Of a DNA stretch of 64,000 bases, positions 1 to 9,070 are shown one piece after another. The stretch is from NCBI GenBank assembly GCA_045600125.1, contig JAZRXH010000109.1, positions 3,703-67,702 on the forward strand. Reading direction: 5' to 3'. The notes beneath the pieces were generated by a model that saw only the letters and a program-made list of their open reading frames with translations, was not told where the DNA came from and did not search any database. Numbering within the stretch: position 1 is the stretch's first letter; every line of letters starts with the position of its first letter. The translations under genes were made by a program, and so were the position numbers. This DNA comes from SIG622 sp045600125 (lineage in GTDB: Bacteria; Bacillota; Clostridia; Oscillospirales; CAG-382).

Positions 1-1263
1 TGGAGCGACGTGCTCGTCGGCAGCTTTTACGGCTATTATATCCTCATGGCGTCGGAACGGACGCCGCTCAACGGTCATCTGGAATTTGCACGTCTCGCCG
101 GGAGCGGCTGCATTGACTTTCTGTGCGGTCCCTTCCCCTACGGCAAAAACAGAGAGACGGGCGGCGTCCCGCTGATGCGGGGACTTCTCGAAAGCTGCCG
201 GTTGAACGGTATTCTGTGGCTCACCGAAATGGACGACCGTCCCGACGGGCTGGAGGATTTCCCGAGAGGCGGCGACCCGGCTCTTCTCGGCTCGACGCTG
301 GCAAGGCTTCGCCGCTATGTATATCAGAACGCCCTTGCCGGTATGGGGATGTGGTACTACGATCACCGGGTCGTGCCGAGCCTTGTGAAGAAGGGAAAAG
401 AGACCTCCAAGGCGGCGACCATCTACTTTAAGGAGGGCTGGTGGGACACCGAAAAGCTCATGGGGGAGATTGCAGGGCTTGCAGCGGACTGTTCGGAGAT
501 CTACGAAAAGCCCTACCGCCCTGTCTCCGACGTTCTCGTCGTTCTCGGCACCGAGCAGTTCTGCCGGATGACCCGTCCCGCCTTCGATGAATACCCGATT
601 TTTGAGGCGATTGCAAGGAGCGGTGCGGCGTACGACTGCATCTATTTCTCCGACCTTGAAAAAGCGGAGATGTCCCGCTATAAGCTGGTGATATTCTTCA
701 ATACCTACTTCATGTCAAGAGGGGACAGAGAGAAAGTGCTGTCTCTTACCGAAAAGTGCGCCCGTCTGTGGCTGTATGCGCCGGGCTACGTCGATGCAGA
801 AGGACTGTCAACGGAAGGTATCTCCGGACTCTCGGGCATGAAGATCGGCAAATGCCGGCATGAGGACTGTCACAACGTTTTCCTCTCCGGAGCGACAAAG
901 CATTTTTCCGGCGCTTTGGCGAAGGAAGCCCCCTCCTTCTTCATCGGGGAAGAGGACGCTTCCCTCGAGGTGCTTGCAAGATACGGTGACGGCAAGGTCT
1001 CTGCGGCGATAAAAGGAAAGGAACTGTTCTTCGCCTATCCCGCCTTTGACTGCGGCATATTCCGCACCCTTGCCCGCCGCTTCGGCGTACATATCTACAC
1101 CGAGGACGACGGATGCGTCTTTGCCGAGGGCGGCTTTGCGGCGGTGAATTTCCTTTCCCCCGGGAAGAAGACGGTCACGCTGCCGGGCGGCAAGGTCTTC
1201 CGTTTCCGTGAGGAAGACTGCGCCACAGAGCTTATCCGGGACGGACGGATACAGGAAAGATAA
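1..1263 (+). CDS. Glycoside hydrolase-like protein (GH42-type architecture), 5'-truncated
   Basis: The frame is open from base 1, so the N-terminus lies outside the window; about 420 codons remain before the TAA. The first visible part has a barrel-like segment ending in a Trp/Tyr-rich stretch (GMGMWYYD near residue 118), which recalls beta-galactosidase-like GH42 enzymes. The middle part (about residues 175-260) alternates hydrophobic strands such as DVLVVLG and KLVIFF, like the glutamine-amidotransferase-like trimerisation domain that follows the barrel in that family. A small beta-rich domain ends the protein. The family is inferred from architecture; catalytic glutamates cannot be assigned with confidence because the N-terminus is missing. 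It converges on the next gene, with a shared terminator between them. Confidence 0.5.
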   Translation, partial: WSDVLVGSFYGYYILMASERTPLNGHLEFARLAGSGCIDFLCGPFPYGKNRETGGVPLMRGLLESCRLNGILWLTEMDDRPDGLEDFPRGGDPALLGSTLARLRRYVYQNALAGMGMWYYDHRVVPSLVKKGKETSKAATIYFKEGWWDTEKLMGEIAGLAADCSEIYEKPYRPVSDVLVVLGTEQFCRMTRPAFDEYPIFEAIARSGAAYDCIYFSDLEKAEMSRYKLVIFFNTYFMSRGDREKVLSLTEKCARLWLYAPGYVDAEGLSTEGISGLSGMKIGKCRHEDCHNVFLSGATKHFSGALAKEAPSFFIGEEDASLEVLARYGDGKVSAAIKGKELFFAYPAFDCGIFRTLARRFGVHIYTEDDGCVFAEGGFAAVNFLSPGKKTVTLPGGKVFRFREEDCATELIRDGRIQER

Positions 1264-1280
1264 AAAAAGATGAAAAAAAG

Positions 1281-1314
1281 AGGAGCTGTGCCCGGGAAAG
1301 GACACGGCTCCTTT
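1281..1314. terminator. Bidirectional intrinsic terminator between convergent genes
   Basis: Ten-base arms at 1281-1290 and 1303-1312 pair with one G-U wobble. T residues follow on the plus strand, and an A-run at 1273-1279 supplies the U-tract for the minus strand. It serves both the glycosidase-like gene and the DHHW lipoprotein gene. Confidence 0.75.
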
Positions 1315-1332
1315 GTGCTTTGCTTGAAAATA

Positions 1333-2658
1333 TCACGAAGCGAGCTTTGCACTGAGGTAATTCTGGAGGCTTCCGGCACCCTGCACGTTGTTGATGATGA
1401 GAGCGTCGGTGATGCCGTACTCCGCAATGATGCCTGCCACGGATTTTGTATCCTCCCGGATGTCGATGACGACGATCTCGTCGTAGTAGTCCACCATGAA
1501 GGGCACGAAGGCGTTGCCGTAGGACTCCTTGAACACGATGAGCTTTCTGCCGGTGGCGGCGGTGGTCACGATATCGGTGAAGGGCTGGTCGCCGTTTATG
1601 AAGGCGAAAGAATAGTTGCCGGTCTTCTTGTTGATGACAGTGCCGTCGTAGGTCACGCCGCCCCTCGTGTAGGTCATGGTGCAATCGTGCAGCGGCAGGT
1701 GGAGGACGGTGTAGTCGGGGTTCGTTTTCAGGTGAGCGTCGTGGTTTCCGTAGTTGTAAAGAGAGCCGGTGTAGCCTACGTTTGTCACGGTGCGGTACTC
1801 GGAGAGCTCATGGGGGGTGATGCCGTTTGCAAGGCAGTAGGCACGGGAGGCGTAGTAGGCGCCCAGCTGTGTCCAGTGGTGGTCGGTACGGTAATAAGTA
1901 TATTCGCCCTTATGCTCGGAAAGGATGCTCATGGCGTCGGCTTTCTTCACGCTGTCGTTCATCATGGCGTAGGTGGAAGCGATGTACTGCCGCTGATTCT
2001 CCTCACAGTCGCCGTAGCCCTCGGGGGAATAGAAGGCGCACGCCTTGGGAATGAGCAGGCTCGTCACGTTGAGGCTTGGATACTTCTCGGCGAAGCGGTT
2101 GACGATCCCCGCATAGGATTCACTGCCCGCGGTGTTCAGCTTGAAATACTCGATGCCGTAGTCGCCGCAGATAAGGACGTTGGAGGCGTAGTAGGCTTTT
2201 ATGCTGTTGGTGTAATGCCCGGAGGAAGCGGTCTCGGAAAGGGGCAGATAGCTTGCGTTCACGGTGTCGCCGCAGACCGGGCAGATCATCCTCGTGCCGT
2301 CCTCGGAAAGAGCGAAGCTGTGCTCGTAGTTCTCGGCAAGGACGATCCCGCACTCGGTACACCTCTGGGGGGCAAGACAGCTTGCCGCCTCGCCGGGGGT
2401 ATGGCCGTGCGCCTCTTCCAGAACGGTGCCGCAGACCGAGCAGACGGAGGGCTCGGTGCAGGTGGCGTCTGATGCCTTCACGTGGTCCTTCGCTTCTTCG
2501 ATCACCTTGCGGCAGATCTCGCAGACCTTATCCTCGGTGCAGACCGTCGTATCCGAATAGCACTCGTGCTCCGGCTCCTTTTCGCAGGAAAAGAGAAGGA
2601 GCGAGGAAAGAAAAAGAGAAACGGCAAGGAGAAACGTTTGCATTCTTATGTTTTTCAT
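1333..2658 (-). CDS. DHHW family secreted lipoprotein with Cys-rich repeats
   Basis: The start is the ATG at 2658, which has AGAAAGGA upstream and opens a lipoprotein signal peptide ending in LLLFSC; a longer in-frame extension upstream lacks these features. After the signal come about four Cys/His-rich repeats (CxxC pairs with a GH or DH between them, residues about 27-115), which look like small zinc-ribbon-like modules. The main domain carries the DHHW motif (TDHHW), diagnostic of the DHHW family. These proteins are secreted and related to SGNH/AlgX-type acyl-transfer folds, but their substrate is unknown. It lies 71 bp downstream of nrnA on the same strand. The DHHW family call is firm; its biochemical role is not known. 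Confidence 0.8.
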   Translation of the reverse strand: MKNIRMQTFLLAVSLFLSSLLLFSCEKEPEHECYSDTTVCTEDKVCEICRKVIEEAKDHVKASDATCTEPSVCSVCGTVLEEAHGHTPGEAASCLAPQRCTECGIVLAENYEHSFALSEDGTRMICPVCGDTVNASYLPLSETASSGHYTNSIKAYYASNVLICGDYGIEYFKLNTAGSESYAGIVNRFAEKYPSLNVTSLLIPKACAFYSPEGYGDCEENQRQYIASTYAMMNDSVKKADAMSILSEHKGEYTYYRTDHHWTQLGAYYASRAYCLANGITPHELSEYRTVTNVGYTGSLYNYGNHDAHLKTNPDYTVLHLPLHDCTMTYTRGGVTYDGTVINKKTGNYSFAFINGDQPFTDIVTTAATGRKLIVFKESYGNAFVPFMVDYYDEIVVIDIREDTKSVAGIIAEYGITDALIINNVQGAGSLQNYLSAKLAS

Positions 2659-2729
2659 TCGGGGGATCCTTTCTGTTGTTTGTCGGTGTGCGCAGGGTGA
2701 AAAGGGCGCACGGAGTTTTCCCGAAGGGC

Positions 2730-3755
2730 TCAGTCCTTCAGAATATCGTTCAGCTCGATGGCGGTATCCACGATCAGTTTTTCCGCTTCGGCGTTCGAGA
2801 AATCCCGAATAAGGCACCCCGCCGCCTTCACGTGTCCGCCGCCGCCGAATTTCTCGCAGATCTCGGCGACGTTGATGTCGTTATTCGAGCGAAGGGACAT
2901 CTTGACCCGGTTGCCGCCGGTCACACTGTCGAAATACTGACGGCCGAAGATGCTCATTTCCACGCCCTCGACCTCCCGGAAGATCTGGGTGATGCCGTCC
3001 ACGTCCTCCTTGAGAGCGCCGACCTCCTCCAGCTCCTCTTCGGTGAGGATGCAGTAGGCGAGCTTCCCGCCGCAGTAGAACACCGTCTTCGGGATGGCAA
3101 GCCCGACGAGACGGAACTGGGCAAGGCTCCGGGTGTCGAACAGATACTTTGAAATTTTCTCGCTGTCGGCTCCGAGGGATTTCAGCCTCGAGGCGTAGAG
3201 AAGGGTTTTAGCGGTGGTGTTTCCGTACTTGAAGCTGCCGCTGTCCGAAGCGATGGCGGCATAAAGCCGGTCGGCGCAGGACTTCGACAAAACGGAAAGC
3301 CCCGCTTCCTCCTTGAGAGCGTCGGCGACGTCAAGAACGATCTCTCCTGCCGCCGAGGCGTCGGTCAGACGGAGGATATAGTCCGCCTTCACCGTGTTGA
3401 TCGCATGGTGGTCGATGCAGAGGTTTATCCTGTCGGCGTATTCGGCGTTTGCTCTTCCGAGAAGCTCGGGAGACGCCACGTCCACCGAAACGATGAAATC
3501 GGGGATAAAGTGTCCGTCCGGCTCTTTTCCAAAGCAGAGCACCTCCTCCGGAAGCCCCTCGCAGATAAAGGCGAGCCGCTTCGGAAGCACATGGACGCAG
3601 GAAAGACGCACGTTCTTCCCCGCCGACAGAAGCATTTCTGCGAGCGCCGCACCCGAGCCGATGCAGTCGCCGTCGGGATTGGAGTGGATGAGTATCAGTA
3701 TATTGCGGTGGGAAAGGAGCAGCTTTGCGCATTCCCTCGGAGTTGCGATTTCCAT
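2730..3755 (-). CDS. nrnA: DHH/DHHA1 phosphoesterase, NrnA-like (oligoribonuclease/pAp phosphatase)
   Basis: 341 residues, the usual length for NrnA. Metal-binding motifs of the DHH superfamily are visible: HSNPDGD at residues 24-30 and DHH at 115-117. The C-terminal DHHA1 substrate-binding motif FGGGGHVKAAG lies near residue 305. Family members degrade short RNA oligonucleotides to mononucleotides and hydrolyse 3'-phosphoadenosine 5'-phosphate in the cytoplasm. In this protein the usual DAIGS following the first motif reads DCIGS, a conservative variation. It is the first gene of a probable two-gene unit with the DHHW lipoprotein, a pairing that does not obviously suggest a joint function. 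Confidence 0.88.
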   Translation of the reverse strand: MEIATPRECAKLLLSHRNILILIHSNPDGDCIGSGAALAEMLLSAGKNVRLSCVHVLPKRLAFICEGLPEEVLCFGKEPDGHFIPDFIVSVDVASPELLGRANAEYADRINLCIDHHAINTVKADYILRLTDASAAGEIVLDVADALKEEAGLSVLSKSCADRLYAAIASDSGSFKYGNTTAKTLLYASRLKSLGADSEKISKYLFDTRSLAQFRLVGLAIPKTVFYCGGKLAYCILTEEELEEVGALKEDVDGITQIFREVEGVEMSIFGRQYFDSVTGGNRVKMSLRSNNDINVAEICEKFGGGGHVKAAGCLIRDFSNAEAEKLIVDTAIELNDILKD

Positions 3756-4158
3756 AAAGCGGTACCGCCTTTCATGAAGATCTATGGTGTATATCGGGAT
3801 TTATCGGCAGAATTTCGCAGAGGAGCAGCCGGACCGGCACGGAGTCGTTCCGACACGCCCGAGACGTTATTTTATCACAAGAAGGCCTCTTCCTTATACA
3901 GAAAAAACACGTCAATTTGTAAAATTTCGGTGTATTTCCGGCATGGCGGAGCTTTTACCGAAAAAAGCGGGATTTTTCCGGCAAAAAAAGAAAAATCCGG
4001 CTTGAAAATGTCACGGCGGTGTGGTACAATGGTCAAGGATAGGAAGCGGGGAAGGAATGCCGCTTCGTTCTGCCCTTCCCGGAAAGGGGGAGCAAAAACT
4101 CCGTGAAAATGCTATCAACACCAATATGTGAAAGTATATGAAAGGAAACGTGAAAAAG
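3756..4158. other. Intergenic region between divergent genes
   Basis: About 400 bp without a convincing gene. It holds the promoter at 4002-4030 for the rightward gene. Short frames on both strands have no ribosome binding site or recognisable product. Confidence 0.6.
4002..4030 (+). promoter_or_regulatory. Sigma-A type promoter of the sugar isomerase-like gene
   Basis: TTGAAA at 4002-4007 and TACAAT at 4025-4030 are 17 bp apart, with a TG-N extended -10 (TGTGGTACAAT). The transcript would start near 4037 and carry a leader of about 120 nt. Confidence 0.8.
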
Positions 4159-4992
4159 ATGACAGACAGACACACATGGGAGGTCGGCTCCTCCTCCAGC
4201 ACCATCGGCGCCGAGAATCACAACGGCGAAGGCTTTGAGCTTTACCGCAGGGCGGGCATAAAATACGCCGAATTTTCGGTAAACGACGAGAATTGCCGGA
4301 AGCTGGGCTTCTTCGAGGATCCCTGCCGCCTTGTAAAGATCGCAAAGGAGCACGGCGTGGAGTTCTGGTCCTTCCACATTCCCTTCAGCGGCCTTCTCAA
4401 TCCCGCAAACCTCGACCCCGAAAGAAACAAGCTCTCCATGGAGATCCTTGAAAGCTATACCCGTGCCGCTCTGAAGGCGGGCTTCAGGACCCTCGTGCTC
4501 CATCCCTCCAGCGAACCGAACAAGGAAGAGGAGCGGCAGGCGCAGATCGAGCGCAGTACCGAGAACATGGCGTATCTTGCGAAGATTTGTGCAGAAGACG
4601 GCGCCATGCTTGCCATCGAGGATCTGCCGAGAACGTGTCTCGGCAACTGCTCCTTCGATATCCTCACCTTCCTCAACTCCATCCCCGAGGCGGGACTCTG
4701 CTTTGACACGAACCACCTGACCATGCAGCCCAATCTCGACTTCCTCGACGATCTTATCGACAACGGCATGGCAGGCCGCATCCGCACCCTCCACGTCTCG
4801 GACTACGACTTCATCGACGAGCGCCACCGTCTCCCCGGCGACGGCATCAACGACTGGAACGGCATCTTCGACCGGCTCGAAAAGCTGGACTATAACGGTG
4901 TCTTCATGTACGAGGTATCGAGAATGCCCAAAGAGCGGGACGAGGTCTCCCTCTTCGATATCAAAAAGAACTTCGATTCTCTCATAAAGTAA
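4159..4992 (+). CDS. Sugar phosphate isomerase/epimerase family protein (xylose isomerase-like TIM barrel)
   Basis: 277 residues from the ATG at 4159, chosen because AAAGGAA lies about 12 bases upstream; an in-frame ATG at 4138 has no ribosome binding site. The sequence follows the AP-endonuclease-2/xylose-isomerase-like barrel. Metal-site segments include a strand with Glu (AIEDLPR), CFDTNH near the middle, HVSDYD with a conserved His and Asp, and YEVSR near the end, in the order expected for divalent-metal sugar isomerases or epimerases. The substrate cannot be told from sequence. The gene is monocistronic: it has its own promoter at 4002-4030 and a strong terminator at 5024-5055. Confidence 0.8.
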   Translation: MTDRHTWEVGSSSSTIGAENHNGEGFELYRRAGIKYAEFSVNDENCRKLGFFEDPCRLVKIAKEHGVEFWSFHIPFSGLLNPANLDPERNKLSMEILESYTRAALKAGFRTLVLHPSSEPNKEEERQAQIERSTENMAYLAKICAEDGAMLAIEDLPRTCLGNCSFDILTFLNSIPEAGLCFDTNHLTMQPNLDFLDDLIDNGMAGRIRTLHVSDYDFIDERHRLPGDGINDWNGIFDRLEKLDYNGVFMYEVSRMPKERDEVSLFDIKKNFDSLIK

Positions 4993-5023
4993 ATCCATAA
5001 TCACAAAAGGGGGAAACAAAGCG

Positions 5024-5061
5024 CCTCACTCTTTGCGTTTGGCAAAAGAGTGAGGTTTCTT
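5024..5061 (+). terminator. Intrinsic terminator after the sugar isomerase-like gene
   Basis: Perfect 11-bp stem, 5024-5034 with 5045-5055, followed by TTTCTTTGTT. Confidence 0.9.
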
Positions 5062-5114
5062 TGTTATCAAATGTTATCAAAATCAGTTATCCAAAAGAAA
5101 AGCACAGCCGTCCT

Positions 5115-6110
5115 TTATCGGTCTTTTGCTCTTTCTTTTTCCGTTATGCAGAGAGTGACCGTCGACGTGCCGTCTTTTTCCGTGATGCTCTCCGAAACGG
5201 CGTAGCCGGACGCCTCGAGGAGCTTTTCAAGCCTTGTGAGCGAATTGTAAAAAGGTGCCAGTCCCGGGAGGACGCCTCTCAAAAACGGCGTCTGCGAAGA
5301 GCGCTTTTCCCCGGCGCTTTCCGGGGGCTCTGTTTTTTCTGCTTTTTCACACGGCGTATTCTGTGCCGTGCAGGAGGTCCTTTCCGTTCGCAAAAGGCGC
5401 ACGCACGCCTCTGCGTCTTCTTCCGTGGGGAAGTGGATCCCGGACAGCATCCGACAAAGATCGGTGATTTCTTTTTCCGAAAGGCTTTCCCTTACCGCCG
5501 CATCGGCGGCAAGACGGCGGGCAGGCTCCGAAAGCGAAGCCACGGCAAGAAGCCCCTCGCCCCGGATGCCCGCCTCGTACAGCCTTTCGTTTTCGGCTCT
5601 TGAAAGGCGGCAGGGGAGAAGCAGCCTTTCGACCCGTTCTTCTCCCAGTGAAAGATACGCCGCCACGTCGGCGGTGTCCACTCCCTTTTCCGATGAAAGA
5701 TGCCCCATGGCGAAAGCGACGTCGCAAAGCGGCAGCGGCTCCCGCACAAGATTTTCCGCAAGAGCGATGCACGCCGCCCGGTTGTCTCCGACCCGATAGC
5801 AAAGGCAGGGCACAGTGGGCATTCCGACAAGCAGCGCCGCTCGGAGTCTCCGCTCGCCCGCCATCAGCTCGTACCTTCCCTCCCCGGTGATGCGCACGAG
5901 GAGCGGTTCGAGGATGCCGTATTTCCGGATGCTGTCGCCAAGGCGAATCAGCGAGACGTCCTCAAAATGCGTTCTCGGCGTACCTTTTCCCGCCCGGATA
6001 AGATATGGCGGCAAAAGGACAAGAGCGCCCTCCGGTTTTGCTTCTTCCGCCTGCCTTGATGATTTTTCTCTTTCCCGTTCCCGATACCGGTTTGTGTATG
6101 CTTCCCGCAT
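5115..6110 (-). CDS. ParB/Noc-like nucleoid or partition protein
   Basis: 331 residues from the ATG at 6110, which has GGAGG 8 bases upstream. The N-terminal ParB/Sulfiredoxin-like nuclease-fold domain is recognisable: IRAGKGTPR in place of the usual NPxQPR box, LGDSIRKYGILEPLLVR, and GERRLRAA, the ParB CTP-binding-domain signature. A helix-turn-helix (VDTADVAAYLSLGEERVERLLLPCRLS) follows at about residues 150-180. The C-terminus is low-complexity, then a short helical end that may dimerise. In Firmicutes a ParB paralogue (Noc) sits beside rsmG; here only the queG-like gene separates them. No parA is visible, so Noc is at least as likely as ParB. No parS or Noc-binding site was recognised. 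Confidence 0.8.
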   Translation of the reverse strand: MREAYTNRYREREREKSSRQAEEAKPEGALVLLPPYLIRAGKGTPRTHFEDVSLIRLGDSIRKYGILEPLLVRITGEGRYELMAGERRLRAALLVGMPTVPCLCYRVGDNRAACIALAENLVREPLPLCDVAFAMGHLSSEKGVDTADVAAYLSLGEERVERLLLPCRLSRAENERLYEAGIRGEGLLAVASLSEPARRLAADAAVRESLSEKEITDLCRMLSGIHFPTEEDAEACVRLLRTERTSCTAQNTPCEKAEKTEPPESAGEKRSSQTPFLRGVLPGLAPFYNSLTRLEKLLEASGYAVSESITEKDGTSTVTLCITEKERAKDR

Positions 6111-6227
6111 TTTCCCGCCTCCGTCTTTTTGTATCTTTTCGGATGTTTTGCAAGGTCCGTGCGCAGTGTAACACAAAGCAGTGCGTGAAAACACTCGAAG
6201 TGTGACGCACCGCCCGGAAAAATTCAA

Positions 6228-7076
6228 TTATTTACTTATGGCACGAAGGTTCCGGAGGATCGTTTCTCTCCCTCTCCAGGAATAGGCACGGGAGCGGAAT
6301 TCCTCCTCGCTCATTTTTGAAAGGGCGCTTTCGGTAAGATACGGCAGGCGATTTTCTTTGAAAAAAGCGATCGGCGTGTCGGTCACGTCCTTATTGCAGG
6401 GGCAGACGGTCTGGCAGATATCGCAGCCCCACACGGCGTGAAGATCGGCGATTTCGGCAAGCTCCGCATCGCTCACTTTTTTCTTCTGCGTGAGGGCGGA
6501 GAGGCATTCCGAGCAAAGTCCGGCGTTTTTCGGGCAGGCAGAGGAACAGTTTTCACAATTTTCACACGGAAGATGCTTGAAATTCTCCCCCGGATGTGAT
6601 ATGCTGATAAAAGTATCGGTGACGACGCATCCGATAAAGACGTAGCTTCCGTATTCCGGACTCAGGAGCAGACGGTTTTTACCGACGACGCCGAGTTGTG
6701 CCTTTTCGGCGCATTTTCTCTCATCAAAGGGGGAATTGTCCGCAAAGAAGGCAAAGCGAAGCCCTTCGATGCCGCTGTTTTCGAGCGCTTTTCCGAAGCG
6801 TCCGGAAAGCTCTCTTATGTATCCGTGATAATCCCTCGGAACAGCGTAGAGAGAAACGTTCCGTTTCCCGCCTTCGCCTTTGCAATAGTAGGGAATAAGG
6901 AAAAAGCAGGCGCAGGCGGCATAGTCCGGCATTTTTCGCTCACACGATACCGTACACTCGCCGATGGGAAGGCTTGCATACACGTCGATGTTCTCCGAGA
7001 GGAAAAAGTCCCCGAGAGCCTTTTCGAGAAGTTTTCCCGCTTCCGTTTTTGTTTCCTCTTGTATGCGCTTTTCCAC
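6228..7076 (-). CDS. QueG-like double 4Fe-4S protein (epoxyqueuosine reductase family)
   Basis: 282 residues from a GTG at 7076, preceded by AGGGGGTGA; no suitable ATG lies nearby. The N-terminal half contains the DUF1730-type segment GVVGKNRLLLSPEYGSYVFIG. The C-terminal half carries two ferredoxin-like clusters: CENCENCSSACPK, then CSECL and later CDICQTVCPCNK. That arrangement is diagnostic of the QueG/B12-dependent epoxyqueuosine reductase family, which performs the last step of queuosine tRNA modification. The protein is about 100 residues shorter than typical QueG because it lacks the C-terminal HEAT-like extension, so a QueG-like paralogue cannot be excluded. It lies 117 bp upstream of the parB-like gene on the same strand and is divergent from rsmG. 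Confidence 0.75.
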   Translation of the reverse strand: MEKRIQEETKTEAGKLLEKALGDFFLSENIDVYASLPIGECTVSCERKMPDYAACACFFLIPYYCKGEGGKRNVSLYAVPRDYHGYIRELSGRFGKALENSGIEGLRFAFFADNSPFDERKCAEKAQLGVVGKNRLLLSPEYGSYVFIGCVVTDTFISISHPGENFKHLPCENCENCSSACPKNAGLCSECLSALTQKKKVSDAELAEIADLHAVWGCDICQTVCPCNKDVTDTPIAFFKENRLPYLTESALSKMSEEEFRSRAYSWRGRETILRNLRAISK

Positions 7077-7228
7077 GCCCGTCACCCCCTGATTTGATTT
7101 TGATTTGATTTTGAAAAGTTGATTTTTTCTATATTCGATTCGCTTTTTTGACGACCTTGAATATGCCCTGCCGTTCCGCCCCCTGCATTTTGAACGGAAC
7201 AGAGGCAAAAAGCAGAAAGGACAAAGCC

Positions 7229-7972
7229 ATGCCGAAATCAGTGACCGAAATTCTTTGCGCCTTCGGAGAGAAAAACGCTCTGGGGCTTTCCGAAAAGGAT
7301 CTTTCGGATTTTGAAGTTCTCTGCGACGACCTTCTCGCATTCAACGCCCACACCAACCTCACCGCCATACGGGACAGAGAGGGCGTGGCGATCAAGCACT
7401 TTGCCGACTCGCTCTCGGCGCTTCTGCCGACCCTGCCGAAGGAGATTTTGCCGGACGGCGCAAGAGTCATCGACGTAGGCTGCGGAGCGGGCTTCCCGGG
7501 ACTTCCGCTGAAGCTCGTGCGGAAGGATCTGGACATCACCTTCCTTGACAGCACGGCAAAAAAACTGAAATTTACCGAGGAGGCGTGCCGGACGCTCGGC
7601 TTTTCTGCGGATATAAAGCCCGTCCGTGCCGAGGATCTGTGCGGCGACAAGGCATACCGGGAACGCTTTGACACGGCGGTATCGAGAGCGGTGGCGGCAT
7701 TGCCGGTGCTCTGCGAGATCAGCCTTCCTTTCGTGAAGACAGGCGGCTATTTTGCGGCGTACAAGGCGACGGGAAGCGAAGAGGAAACCGAAAGTGCGAA
7801 GAAGGCGATCCCGGCGCTCGGCGGAAAGCTCGTCGGCATTTTTGAGACCGAGCTTCCGGAAAACGCCGAGGGAGAGATCCTGCATCACTCCATCGTCCTC
7901 ATAAGGAAGGTAAAGCCTACCCCGCCGCAGCATCCGAGGCGCTATGCGCAGATCGTAAAGAAGCCGCTGTAA
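7229..7972 (+). CDS. rsmG: 16S rRNA (guanine527-N7) methyltransferase RsmG
   Basis: 247 residues from the ATG at 7229, with AGAAAGGA 7 bases upstream; the longer in-frame extension lacks a site. The Rossmann methyltransferase core is clear: VIDVGCGAGFPGLPLK is motif I for S-adenosylmethionine, followed by an acidic LDSTAKKLKF motif. The C-terminal KVKPTPPQHPRRYAQIVKKPL matches the RNA-facing tail of GidB/RsmG proteins. RsmG methylates G527 of 16S rRNA on the 30S subunit. Its neighbourhood with a ParB/Noc-like gene is typical of the replication-origin region of Firmicutes. Confidence 0.95.
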   Translation: MPKSVTEILCAFGEKNALGLSEKDLSDFEVLCDDLLAFNAHTNLTAIRDREGVAIKHFADSLSALLPTLPKEILPDGARVIDVGCGAGFPGLPLKLVRKDLDITFLDSTAKKLKFTEEACRTLGFSADIKPVRAEDLCGDKAYRERFDTAVSRAVAALPVLCEISLPFVKTGGYFAAYKATGSEEETESAKKAIPALGGKLVGIFETELPENAEGEILHHSIVLIRKVKPTPPQHPRRYAQIVKKPL

Positions 7973-7990
7973 AGCACCCGTGCTTTTTCG
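7971..7990. terminator. Short intrinsic terminator between rsmG and the EamA transporter
   Basis: AAAGCA at 7971-7976 pairs with TGCTTT at 7981-7986 around a 4-base loop, with further T residues. It overlaps the rsmG stop codon and lies between convergent genes. Confidence 0.55.
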
Positions 7991-7993
7991 GCG

Positions 7994-8857
7994 TCAGGTC
8001 TTATCCGAAATCACGACGCCTCCGATGATCAGCACCGCACCGACCGCTCCCATGAGGGTAATCTTCGTTCCGGTGATGAAATAGGCGGAGATCATGGTGA
8101 TGAAGGGCTGGGTATAGATGTAGTTCGTCGTGACGACAACGCCCAGCTTCTTTATGGAATAGGTCCACCAGATATAGCAGAGACCGCCGCCGAGCACACC
8201 GAGAAGGGCAAGGGACAGCCACATTCTCGGAGAGGCAAGAGGAGCGAAGGCGGGCATACCGTCCTTCAGGAGCATGGCGGGGATCAGAACGACAAGAGCA
8301 TACAGGATCATGCGCCTTGTGACGATGATACTGTCGGTTTCCCGGAAATTGCGGTCCAGCATGATGGAATAGATTGCCCAGGAGAGGGCGGCGCCGATGG
8401 CGAAAAGATACCCGGTAAGGCGGAAGGAGAATACCACGGTGCCGTTGAAGACCACGAGGATAACGCCGACCATGGCGATGACGAAGCCGATGAAGGTGTA
8501 TTTCGTCAGCTTTTTACCGCCGAAGAGGCTGCTGCCCACCGACGTAAGGACCGGGGCGAAGCTGATGAGGATCGACACGTTGGTGCCGTCGGTATTGGCG
8601 ATGGCAAGGCTTTCGAGAAAATAATAGGAGATCATGCCGAAAAGGCTGAGGAGCATATATTTCGCTTCCCCGGCAAGGCTCTTCGGAAGGGAAAGCTTCG
8701 GTCTTGCCGCATACAGCGTCAGAAGCGCCAGCGTAAAGCGCAGTACCAGTACCTGCAGCTCGGTATAGACCCCGAGAAGCAGCTCGGTGGCGACGTAGGT
8801 CACGCCCCAGATGCAGATGACGACGATCGCCCAGATATGTCCCTTCAGCTTTTCCAT
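7994..8857 (-). CDS. EamA/DMT-superfamily transporter
   Basis: 287 residues from the ATG at 8857, with AAAGGA upstream in the mRNA sense. About ten hydrophobic helices are arranged as two five-helix repeats, as in drug/metabolite exporters: the first begins GHIWAIVVICIWGVTYVATELLLG and the second starts near LTGYLFAIGAALSWAIYSIML. The GVTYV and SWAIYS segments match the EamA repeat signature. Family members export amino acids, metabolites or drugs across the cytoplasmic membrane; the substrate cannot be inferred here. It converges on rsmG and diverges from the flavin reductase gene. Confidence 0.88.
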   Translation of the reverse strand: MEKLKGHIWAIVVICIWGVTYVATELLLGVYTELQVLVLRFTLALLTLYAARPKLSLPKSLAGEAKYMLLSLFGMISYYFLESLAIANTDGTNVSILISFAPVLTSVGSSLFGGKKLTKYTFIGFVIAMVGVILVVFNGTVVFSFRLTGYLFAIGAALSWAIYSIMLDRNFRETDSIIVTRRMILYALVVLIPAMLLKDGMPAFAPLASPRMWLSLALLGVLGGGLCYIWWTYSIKKLGVVVTTNYIYTQPFITMISAYFITGTKITLMGAVGAVLIIGGVVISDKT

Positions 8858-9070
8858 TTGCGTTGTCCTTTCAGAATGCAGTTCTTGTATCATTGTCCGG
8901 ATGCCCGGACGGAAAACAGATTCATTCTAAACGACAATTATGTAATAGCAACCACCGCACTGTTAACCTTTTGTGACAAGTCGGCAAAGGAAAGCGGCGC
9001 CATGCAAAGCCGGCAGAGAAAAAAGAAAGAATAAGAAACGAAGAGAGAAGAGAAAGGAAGAACGATAATC

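Noticed and set aside
5063..5093. Origin of replication with DnaA boxes near the parB-like gene
   Set aside because: Only one octamer resembles a DnaA box and no cluster or dnaA gene is seen, so it is kept only as a minor finding.
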